Below are positions 5,226 to 9,462 of a stretch of 9,462 bases of DNA, piece after piece. A program made the translations under genes and the position numbers. The stretch comes from Parcubacteria group bacterium CG11_big_fil_rev_8_21_14_0_20_39_22 (GTDB lineage: Bacteria > Patescibacteriota > Minisyncoccia > Phycocordibacterales > GCA-002787175). The DNA is taken from contig PCWC01000045.1 of the NCBI GenBank assembly GCA_002787175.1, forward strand, positions 1 to 9,462, read 5' to 3'. The notes beneath the pieces were generated by a model. It searched no databases, was not told the DNA's origin, and worked only from the letters and a program-made list of their open reading frames with translations. Numbering within the stretch: position 1 is the stretch's first letter; each line of letters begins with the position of its first letter.

Positions 5226-5837
5226 ATGACTAAAATCGAAAAACTCACAGAACTGTTTCGACAGTTCCCAGGTATCGGACCACGCCAAGCACAACGATTT
5301 GTATATTTCTTATTATCAATGAGGTCTGAAGATCTTAGCGAACTTTCTGAAACTATCGGTTCTCTTTCAAAAGAAGTATCACAATGCTCTTCTTGTTTTA
5401 GATTTTTTCCAGCAGTAGAAAATAGGTACAAGTGTGAGATATGCTCCGATACTTCTCGAGACAACTCTCTTCTTTTTATTGTCGCCAAAGATGTTGATCT
5501 TGAGTCTGTAGAAAAGAGCCGAACTTACGGAGGATTGTACTTTGTTACCGGTGGCACACTACCTTTAAATGAGAAGAATCCCGATAATAAAATTCGTCTA
5601 AAAAACCTGATAGACAGAACGAATACAGAGAGTCAAAACTTGAGAGAAATAATATTGGGATTTAATTTAAATGCCGAAGGAGAGCATACAAGCTCCTATA
5701 TTGAGGAGAAAATCGGCCCGATTGCGGCAAAAAAAGGCATAAAAATATCATTCTTGGCTCGAGGTCTCTCGACTGGTGCTGAGCTCGAATATGCTGACTC
5801 TACTACTCTAAAAAATGCATTAAAAAATAGAACCTAA
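5226..5837 (+). CDS. recR: Recombination protein RecR
   Basis: RecR works with RecO (and RecF) to load RecA onto SSB-coated gaps. The protein has 203 residues from 5226, close to the family norm of about 200. Order of parts: helix-hairpin-helix FPGIGPRQAQRF (14-25), a four-cysteine zinc finger (C54, C57, C70, C73), then a Toprim domain and the C-terminal GAELEYADSTTL block. An ATG at 5211 inside dnaB would give 208 residues; neither start has a Shine-Dalgarno sequence. The shorter form is preferred because of the length before PGIGP, but the choice is uncertain. Oddity: the Toprim strand reads FIVAKDVDLE, whereas RecR proteins I recall have VVE at this place, so the acidic residue appears to be Ala87 (codon 5484-5486). 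No clear terminator follows. The stretch 5838-5907 holds nothing I can identify. Confidence 0.95.
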   Translation: MTKIEKLTELFRQFPGIGPRQAQRFVYFLLSMRSEDLSELSETIGSLSKEVSQCSSCFRFFPAVENRYKCEICSDTSRDNSLLFIVAKDVDLESVEKSRTYGGLYFVTGGTLPLNEKNPDNKIRLKNLIDRTNTESQNLREIILGFNLNAEGEHTSSYIEEKIGPIAAKKGIKISFLARGLSTGAELEYADSTTLKNALKNRT

Positions 5838-5907
5838 TAATTTATAGCTCAAAAAGTTAGATTATAAGTCATATTTTCACATATCTCGATTTGCTTTTTA
5901 TAAAGTA

Positions 5908-5935
5908 TTGCCAAATCTTAAAAGTATGGTAGAGT
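5908..5935 (+). promoter_or_regulatory. Probable promoter of the secreted-protein gene
   Basis: TTGCCA (5908-5913), a 16-bp spacer and TAGAGT (5930-5935), with TGG in front of the -10 (extended -10). The start of transcription would be near 5942, giving a leader of about 70 nt. TATAAA at 5899-5904 is a weaker alternative -10. Confidence 0.5.
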
Positions 5936-5954
5936 CAGTGAGGTAACAAAAAGG

Positions 5955-5986
5955 CCAACATCCCGTCTTTAGTGACAGGATGCTGG
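5955..5986 (+). promoter_or_regulatory. Leader hairpin of the secreted-protein gene
   Basis: CCAACATCC (5955-5963) pairs with GGATGCTGG (5978-5986), 8 of 9 pairs, and GTC (5965-5967) pairs with GAC (5974-5976) inside. It sits near the 5' end of the predicted mRNA, 25 nt before the start codon, leaving the ribosome site free. It may stabilise the transcript. Confidence 0.45.
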
Positions 5987-5993
5987 AAAATGC

Positions 5994-6000
5994 AGAAGGG
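5994..6000 (+). promoter_or_regulatory. Shine-Dalgarno site AGAAGGG
   Basis: AGAAGGG lies 11 nt before the ATG at 6012. It is noted because it is the only convincing ribosome binding site in front of any gene in the window. Confidence 0.6.
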
Positions 6001-6011
6001 ATATTTATATT

Positions 6012-6482
6012 ATGAGAAAGTTCATTGCAAGTTTATCGGTGATCGCAATGTTTGCGATCGTGTCACCAACGACCTTTGCCTCAGAAGATGGTAAGGTCAA
6101 AAAATTCAAAATCGGGTCGGAAGACGCTAGTTTTGTCGCCAAAAACGGTGATGGTCCATCAGTCGGTATTCGAGTGAAGCCGAACACTGATCCGGCTAAG
6201 CAATCATCTGGAAAGTGGGTTGAGTTAACGGGATTCTTTTTCCCGAAACAGCCCACGGGAGAATGGCCGACCCTCATTCTTGAGATTGTCGGTTCGCCCG
6301 GGACTGAGTTTACAATCCAGACCTCAAGTAACTTGAGTTTCTGGGTTGAGCTCGACGGAGTTCATAAGTTTACAGGATCTTTGTCTGATGGAACCGGTAT
6401 TGGTCAATTCCAGAAAGACCGGATAATAGCCCGTGCTCAATTCTTTAGAGTACGTCTTATACCATCTAGCAACTCTTCTTAG
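6012..6482 (+). CDS. Small secreted protein with a beta-sandwich-like module, function unknown
   Basis: A 156-residue protein with a clear Sec signal peptide: charged MRK, hydrophobic core FIASLSVIAMFAIV, and a likely cut after TFA (residue 23). The mature protein has no cysteine, no lipobox, no further membrane segment and no sorting motif, so it is probably released or held non-covalently. Residues 89-149 follow a pattern I associate with repeated extracellular modules of Verrucomicrobia/Planctomycetes-type proteins: GSPGTEFTIQTSSNLSFWVEL, then F-x-G, and near the end QFFRVRL. Residues 24-88 are not recognised. The gene has its own promoter, leader hairpin, Shine-Dalgarno and terminator, so it is monocistronic and possibly well expressed. 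Its base composition looks richer in G+C than its neighbours by eye, a possible sign of transfer. The secreted call is firm; the family resemblance is tentative. Confidence 0.82.
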   Translation: MRKFIASLSVIAMFAIVSPTTFASEDGKVKKFKIGSEDASFVAKNGDGPSVGIRVKPNTDPAKQSSGKWVELTGFFFPKQPTGEWPTLILEIVGSPGTEFTIQTSSNLSFWVELDGVHKFTGSLSDGTGIGQFQKDRIIARAQFFRVRLIPSSNSS

Positions 6483-6494
6483 AAAGACTCTACG

Positions 6495-6517
6495 TGACAG
6501 TGGTCTGACCACTGTCA
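6495..6517. repeat. Perfect 23-bp palindrome after the secreted-protein gene
   Basis: TGACAGTGGTC and its exact complement GACCACTGTCA flank one central T, starting 13 nt after the stop codon. No T-tract follows, so it is not a terminator on its own. It may be a 3' stabilising hairpin or an operator-like protein site. Confidence 0.7.
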
Positions 6518-6540
6518 ATGATGAGAACACACAAAGCGCA

Positions 6541-6575
6541 AAGGGCGTCCTATATATTAGGATGCCCTTTATTAT
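6541..6575 (+). terminator. Rho-independent terminator of the secreted-protein gene
   Basis: An 11-bp stem, AAGGGCGTCCT (6541-6551) with AGGATGCCCTT (6559-6569), with one G-U pair in the plus-strand RNA and a 7-nt AT-only loop. The following TATTATT is moderately U-rich. Confidence 0.75.
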
Positions 6576-6612
6576 TGTCTGATTTTACAAACTTTTTCTT
6601 TTTTTAATCACT

Positions 6613-6643
6613 AAAACATAGGCAACCAGGTTGCCTATGTTTT
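6613..6643. repeat. Palindromic dispersed repeat, copy 2 (perfect 31-bp palindrome)
   Basis: A 15-bp arm, AAAACATAGGCAACC, is followed by a single A and its exact complement ending in TATGTTTT. It shares its core and right arm with 106-136. Possible downstream similarity (6683-6701 with 201-222) suggests the repeat unit is roughly 90-120 bp long. A-rich and T-rich arm ends mean it could terminate transcription on both strands. An insertion-sequence end or REP-like element is the alternative. Confidence 0.75.
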
Positions 6644-6750
6644 GAGTTTTTGAATCCTAAAAAATCGTTATTTAACAATATATTTTAAGCAATCCAATTT
6701 TAAAAATTTACCCAAAAATCGCTAAATTTTTAAAAATACAATCGAGAACA

Positions 6751-6783
6751 AAAAACACCTCGATCGACGACCGAGGTGTTTTT
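6751..6783. terminator. Bidirectional Rho-independent terminator
   Basis: AAAAACACCTCG (6751-6762) and CGAGGTGTTTTT (6772-6783) form a perfect 12-bp stem around a 9-nt loop. The outer A5/T5 gives a U-tract in either direction. It lies between the convergent secreted-protein gene and rplU. Confidence 0.8.
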
Positions 6784-6839
6784 ACTGTCAGCTTGCCCCA
6801 TGGGAAAGAAGTGCCTTTCGGTTCGCCTCCACCTTATGT
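6784..6839. other. GC-richer islet without a recognised function
   Basis: This stretch, including CCCATGGG (6797-6804), is clearly richer in G+C than the AT-rich spacer around it. I find no gene, hairpin or repeat in it. A short ATG frame starting at 6800 runs 22 codons into the next hairpin and is not convincing. It may be a remnant of a lost gene or element. Confidence 0.3.
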
Positions 6840-6864
6840 GTTACAACTTATATTTTGTAGTCAT

Positions 6865-6899
6865 TTAAGCCCCGTTTGCAGAAGGCAAACGGGGCTTAA
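6865..6899 (-). terminator. Strong hairpin, probable rplU terminator
   Basis: A perfect 15-bp stem, TTAAGCCCCGTTTGC (6865-6879) with its complement at 6885-6899, around the loop AGAAG. It lies about 45 nt beyond the rplU stop. On the minus strand the stem ends in UUAA and the next bases are only weakly U-rich, so efficiency as an intrinsic terminator is uncertain. Heptamer-like sequence lies on both sides. Confidence 0.65.
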
Positions 6900-6900
6900 T

Positions 6901-6949
6901 GTTTTATGCTACAAGCTAAATGTTACAAGCTTATGTTGTCTGTTATTTG
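6901..6949. repeat. Degenerate heptamer tandem repeat abutting the rplU stop
   Basis: Seven 7-bp units in register, among them GCTACAA (6908-6914, also found at 335-341) and GTTACAA (6922-6928, also 6840-6846). The last unit begins with the complement of the rplU stop codon (6943-6945). The flanking GTTACAA at 6840-6846 suggests that the hairpin at 6865-6899 sits inside a once longer tract. Confidence 0.6.
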
Positions 6950-7260
6950 AGCGTATCTATCTTTACCTTAAAAAATGGTTGTCGATGCCCGTTTTTCTTA
7001 TTGTATCTACTCTTTGCCTTATATTTTACAACTGTGACCTTCTTCCCTTTCCCTATCTCTTCTATCGTACCTTCGACTCTGGCTTCGGAGATATAAGGAG
7101 TACCTATAGTTGTATCTGAGCCATTATCCACAAGCAATACTTTGTCAAAAACGACTTTGTCGCCTTCTTTGTGTTGCCCTTTTATTTTTTCTATAGAGAC
7201 TACGTCTCCCACGGCAACCTTGTATTGTTTCCCACCTGTTTTTATAACTGCAAATTCCAT
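6943..7260 (-). CDS. rplU: Large ribosomal subunit protein bL21
   Basis: A 105-residue protein (E. coli L21 has 103) that binds 23S rRNA in the large subunit. The N-terminus MEFAVIKTGGKQYKVAVGD and the C-terminal signature KAKSRYNKKNGHRQPFF are characteristic and complete. The usual partner rpmA (L27) does not follow; a heptamer tract and a terminator hairpin come next. The start codon lies 9 nt after a TAGAAT -10 element and has no Shine-Dalgarno sequence, so the message should be nearly leaderless. A probable small-RNA unit with its own terminator lies directly upstream. rplU therefore appears to be a single-gene unit, unless read-through of that terminator provides a second, regulated transcript. 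Confidence 0.97.
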   Translation of the reverse strand: MEFAVIKTGGKQYKVAVGDVVSIEKIKGQHKEGDKVVFDKVLLVDNGSDTTIGTPYISEARVEGTIEEIGKGKKVTVVKYKAKSRYNKKNGHRQPFFKVKIDTLK

Positions 7261-7269
7261 ATTAGCGCT

Positions 7270-7297
7270 ATTCTACCCTAAACATACAAAAAAGCAA
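7270..7297 (-). promoter_or_regulatory. Probable rplU promoter overlapping the upstream terminator
   Basis: On the minus strand, TTGCTT (7297-7292), a 16-bp spacer and TAGAAT (7275-7270). The -35 is made from the last four stem bases of the terminator and the first two bases of its T-tract. Only 9 nt separate the -10 from the ATG. Confidence 0.55.
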
Positions 7298-7332
7298 GTG
7301 TTTCCTGCCCGATAGCTCAGGAAAACACTTGC
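7288..7332 (-). terminator. Rho-independent terminator between the RNA candidate and rplU
   Basis: Minus-strand stem GCAAGTGTTTTCCTG (7332-7318) with CAGGAAACACTTGC (7307-7294): 14 pairs with one bulged base, a 10-nt loop, then six T residues (7293-7288). It is the most canonical intrinsic terminator in the window and is oriented only toward rplU. Confidence 0.85.
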
Positions 7333-7436
7333 GATACAGAGATAATACTTCATCCTCCTTGATCTTTATCCTTTCTGTGGGTTGGATCTGGATTAAAGAA
7401 TGGCGTTATCTTTTAATGAAGTATTACTCTCGTAGA
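7288..7436 (-). ncRNA. Candidate structured small RNA (about 150 nt) or rplU leader, unknown family
   Basis: The 214-bp gap between rmuC and rplU holds a complete-looking RNA unit on the minus strand: promoter (7471-7443), expected start near 7436, folded body and terminator ending at 7288. Helix 1 pairs AGAGTAATACTTCAT (7430-7416) with ATGAAGTATTATCTCT (7353-7338), 15 pairs with one bulge. Inside it, helix 2 pairs CTTTAATCC (7398-7390) with GGATAAAG (7371-7364), one bulge, closing an 18-nt loop. AAGGAGG (7360-7354), a perfect Shine-Dalgarno match, lies unpaired just before the 3' strand of helix 1. I do not recognise SRP RNA, 6S, tmRNA, RNase P or a known riboswitch. It may be a free small RNA or an attenuator acting on rplU through terminator read-through. 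Confidence 0.5.
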
Positions 7437-7442
7437 GGTTAA

Positions 7443-7471
7443 AATATAAACAAAATTTTTAACTTTTGCAA
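7443..7471 (-). promoter_or_regulatory. Probable promoter of the RNA unit upstream of rplU
   Basis: On the minus strand, TTGCAA (7471-7466), a 17-bp spacer and TATATT (7448-7443). It starts 4 nt after the rmuC stop codon. Confidence 0.5.
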
Positions 7472-7474
7472 GTT

Positions 7475-8572
7475 TTACTCATCTTTTTCGGGTTTGTCTA
7501 AAACAAGTTCTTCCACCTCAATCGAAGAATCGGTAATCCTCATAACATCTTTGTCTATTTTACGAAATTCCTTTCCAGATGAATTAAAATGGCTCACCGT
7601 GGTTGAAAGTGAATTACCAAGCTTCTTATGGTACTCCTCATATCTTTTCAAATGACTACCGAGCTCCCCTACTCTCTTTACTATATCTTTTGCTGTCTCT
7701 TCTATTTGCATCGCCTTAAGTCCTTGCAGAACGGTCTGCAAATACGCCAAAAACGATGTCGGCGATACAATAATGACTCGATACCTGCCGGCGGCTCTCT
7801 GAATCAAACTCTCAGTATCTTCTTTTAATGCCCCTATAGTGTTTACAAGAAGGTCGTAGTATATGGCCTCGTGAGGTATGAACATAAAGGCGAAGTCCAC
7901 AGTTCCCTCTTCAGGTCGAATGTATTTAGCTGTCTCCTGAATTCTATTTTTGAGGTCATTTACAAAAGCTTTTTCAAGTCGCTCTTTCTCGATTGTACCT
8001 CCTTCTTTTATAAGTCGATTATAATTTTCGAGTGAGAATTTTGAGTCTATAGGTATCACCTTGTCTTTAACAAATACAGCCGCATCGACAATTGTCCCAT
8101 CTGAAAATCCATATTGCATTTGATAGCTTCCTGGTGGCATAGTATTTTTTAGAAGAGTCTCAAGATAATATTCACCCACTACTCCGCGTTGTTTTGGATT
8201 CTTTAATATGTCTTGGAGTGATTGCAACTGATCAGCAAAAGATACAACCTGCTTATTGGTCTCATCGAGTTTGGTAAGACCACGAGTTACGTCTATAAGA
8301 TTTTTGCCGACCTGCTCGTTTATTTCGTTTATAAGTCGTTTAGACTCGCTAAACTGATTTTGAATCGATTCGTTTACAAACTTATTGGTCTCACCCATTT
8401 TTGTATCAACAGTTCTCGATAATTCATTCATTTGACTAAGCAGAAGAGACAAACTTTTATCGGCACCGTCCGACTTGGGGTTCGATTTTCTGATAAGCAC
8501 GATACCTATACCGGCAATAAGTGCGAGCATAAGCACAAATCCGACTATTAATATGACTATTGTTGGAGACAT
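7475..8572 (-). CDS. rmuC: RmuC-family DNA recombination protein
   Basis: A 365-residue protein. A hydrophobic N-terminal anchor (about 4-27, followed by RKS) should leave the rest in the cytoplasm. Residues 40-125 look like coiled coil. The RmuC core follows: NPKQRGVVGEYYLETLL (125-141), YGFSDGTIVDAAVF (154-167) and VIPIDSKFSLENY (172-184), which in the family form a PD-(D/E)XK-like nuclease fold (likely D163, D176, K178). In E. coli, RmuC limits rearrangements at short inverted repeats; the biochemical activity is not settled. The start at 8572 puts the anchor at the N-terminus. No Shine-Dalgarno is seen. The gene begins 6 nt after the DUF389 gene, so the two are co-transcribed. It is shorter than E. 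coli RmuC (475 residues), mostly in the coiled-coil region. Confidence 0.92.
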   Translation of the reverse strand: MSPTIVILIVGFVLMLALIAGIGIVLIRKSNPKSDGADKSLSLLLSQMNELSRTVDTKMGETNKFVNESIQNQFSESKRLINEINEQVGKNLIDVTRGLTKLDETNKQVVSFADQLQSLQDILKNPKQRGVVGEYYLETLLKNTMPPGSYQMQYGFSDGTIVDAAVFVKDKVIPIDSKFSLENYNRLIKEGGTIEKERLEKAFVNDLKNRIQETAKYIRPEEGTVDFAFMFIPHEAIYYDLLVNTIGALKEDTESLIQRAAGRYRVIIVSPTSFLAYLQTVLQGLKAMQIEETAKDIVKRVGELGSHLKRYEEYHKKLGNSLSTTVSHFNSSGKEFRKIDKDVMRITDSSIEVEELVLDKPEKDE

Positions 8573-8578
8573 TTTTAA

Positions 8579-9325
8579 TTAAGTAATATTAGAAGATACA
8601 ACATCTCCCACATCATCATGATCTAATAGATTCTTCTTCGACTTGTCTTTTTTTTCTTCTTCTTTTTCTTCCTTAATTTTATTATCCTGCCATTGCTGGA
8701 GATTAGAAAAGCCGAAGAGCAAAAATACTATAGTACTTGCAAGCACCACTCCAAGCAGGTTTATAACAAAAAGCATTAACGCCCCAGAAAAAATCTCTCT
8801 TGAAAAAGGTGCTATGGAAACACTAATCCCGACCGCCGATAATGGGACAATAAGAGAAACTGAAAGAGCGATTGAAGGGAGCGCAATAGACGTACCCTTT
8901 CTCATCCAGGAATATGCCGCTACAATTCCCGAGAAAAAAGCGATAAGAAAGAGCCAAATATCAGGCCTTGAGGCGATAAGCATTTGCTCAGTAATATTAT
9001 TCTCGTTTGTAAGGAATGTTATAACTATTGAAATTGCAAATACCAAAATACTACTCTTAAACAAAATAAGAGTCGCTCTCGTTATCGCCTTTTTACTTAC
9101 AGTAGCAAGACCCATCCCGAGAGAGAGTACAGGAAACAGTATGGGGGTTATAATCATTCCAGCCATAATAATAACAGCATTTCCGAAGATAAGACCGAGT
9201 ACCGTAATAAATGTACCGAAAAACAAAAATAAGTAATAGTCGGCATCGACACGACTCTCTTCAAGTAGCGTGTCTATTGTTTTTCTTTGCTCGAATATGT
9301 TGCTTAAAAATACCGATTTTGCCAT
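8579..9325 (-). CDS. DUF389 family integral membrane protein
   Basis: A 248-residue protein with about six hydrophobic segments (roughly 30-48, 50-76, 86-106, 122-140, 146-170, 180-206). The opening DADYYLFLFFGTFITVLGLIFGNAVIIMAGMIITP matches the DUF389 pattern D-Y-x2-L-x-x-S/G-x-x-I-x-x-x-G-L, then x-x-V-I-G-x-M-x-x-x-P. The family function is unknown; transport has been suggested only by topology. A strongly charged tail (215-233, mostly E and K, then DHDDVGD) should be cytoplasmic. The antisense strand has a long open frame that is only a shadow of the hydrophobic codons. The gene precedes rmuC by 6 nt; the pair's functional link is unclear. The start at 9325 has an extended -10 about 34 nt upstream and no Shine-Dalgarno. 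Confidence 0.88.
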   Translation of the reverse strand: MAKSVFLSNIFEQRKTIDTLLEESRVDADYYLFLFFGTFITVLGLIFGNAVIIMAGMIITPILFPVLSLGMGLATVSKKAITRATLILFKSSILVFAISIVITFLTNENNITEQMLIASRPDIWLFLIAFFSGIVAAYSWMRKGTSIALPSIALSVSLIVPLSAVGISVSIAPFSREIFSGALMLFVINLLGVVLASTIVFLLFGFSNLQQWQDNKIKEEKEEEKKDKSKKNLLDHDDVGDVVSSNIT

Positions 9326-9342
9326 ATTGTTTTATTTTTAAT

Positions 9343-9367
9343 ACTATAATTATAATAGATTATAACA
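9343..9367 (-). promoter_or_regulatory. Probable promoter region of the DUF389-rmuC operon
   Basis: On the minus strand TGT-TATAAT (9367-9359) is a perfect extended -10. A second hexamer TATAAT (9354-9349) and TATAGT (9348-9343) lie closer to the ATG. No good -35 is seen for any of them, so which one is used cannot be decided. Confidence 0.5.
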
Positions 9368-9462
9368 GGTAAACGAGTATTTTCCGATATCTAAAAAGCA
9401 GTGAACACAGTATACCGTATTGAGCTATTTTTTAAATGAATTGAATAATGCCATCCGCGCTT
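9368..9462. other. Right-edge spacer, nothing firmly identified
   Basis: All three minus-strand frames entering from the edge stop within 12-24 codons, and each could be the tail of a gene (for example ARMALFNSFKK with its stop at 9427-9425). None has a recognisable motif. A plus-strand ATG at 9448-9450 gives five codons before the edge. The sequence is too short to choose. Confidence 0.3.

Noticed and set aside
6820..6833. GGTTCG motif resembling a tRNA T-arm
   Set aside because: The flanking bases do not pair into a T-stem and no acceptor, D or anticodon arm can be found around it.
6793..7119. 108-codon plus-strand frame overlapping rplU
   Set aside because: It is antisense to a certain ribosomal protein gene and runs through a terminator hairpin and a heptamer tract.
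7276..7353. 26-codon frame starting at the ATG after AAGGAGG in the RNA candidate
   Set aside because: The Shine-Dalgarno directly abuts the ATG with no spacing, and the frame runs through the terminator stem and T-tract.
8643..9236. 197-codon open frame antisense to the DUF389 gene
   Set aside because: It mirrors hydrophobic and Lys/Glu-rich codons of a well-supported membrane protein; its translation has no recognisable domain and there is no start context.

Overview
The window reads like part of a small, AT-leaning bacterial genome (about 40% GC by eye) of the Patescibacteria/CPR type, most likely Parcubacteria-like. This is an inference from protein style: a CorA with an MPIVGQ-type loop after GMN, a CysS with HTGGIDHVGTHHDGEIAQ in place of the usual HGGGSDLxFPHHENE block, a RecR with GAELEYADSTTL, short and mostly Shine-Dalgarno-free genes, and compact operons. 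Stop codons are TAA, TAG and one TGA. No frame needs UGA to be read as glycine, so the standard bacterial code fits.

Layout. Positions 1-80 hold the last codons of an upstream gene that resembles the C-terminus of an IS1595/ISXO2-type transposase. A 340-base spacer follows, with a palindromic dispersed repeat and several tracts of degenerate 7-bp tandem repeats. Then come corA-like and cysS (plus strand), convergent with a sugar-phosphate nucleotidyltransferase gene (minus strand). A 206-bp divergent spacer with a long hairpin and DnaA-box-like sequences leads into dnaB-recR (plus). Next is a monocistronic gene for a small secreted protein with its own promoter, leader hairpin, Shine-Dalgarno site and terminator. 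Positions 6483-6942 are non-coding and hold five inverted repeats plus more heptamer tracts. On the minus strand, read right to left, are DUF389 membrane protein-rmuC, a probable promoter-to-terminator small RNA unit, and rplU.

Gene functions. Most genes are housekeeping: Mg2+ transport (CorA), tRNA charging (CysS), the replicative helicase (DnaB), recombination repair (RecR, RmuC) and the ribosome (L21). The accessory or unexplained material is (i) the secreted protein, whose C-terminal half resembles a beta-sandwich module common in Verrucomicrobia-type extracellular proteins; (ii) the structured RNA candidate upstream of rplU; (iii) the degenerate heptamer repeats, which repeatedly sit at gene ends and promoters; and (iv) a repeated palindrome found near both ends of the plus-strand block.

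Expression style. corA, dnaB and rplU have -10-like hexamers only 7-11 nt before the start codon and no Shine-Dalgarno sequence, so leaderless or near-leaderless mRNAs are likely. The secreted-protein gene is the exception, with a roughly 70-nt leader and AGAAGGG.
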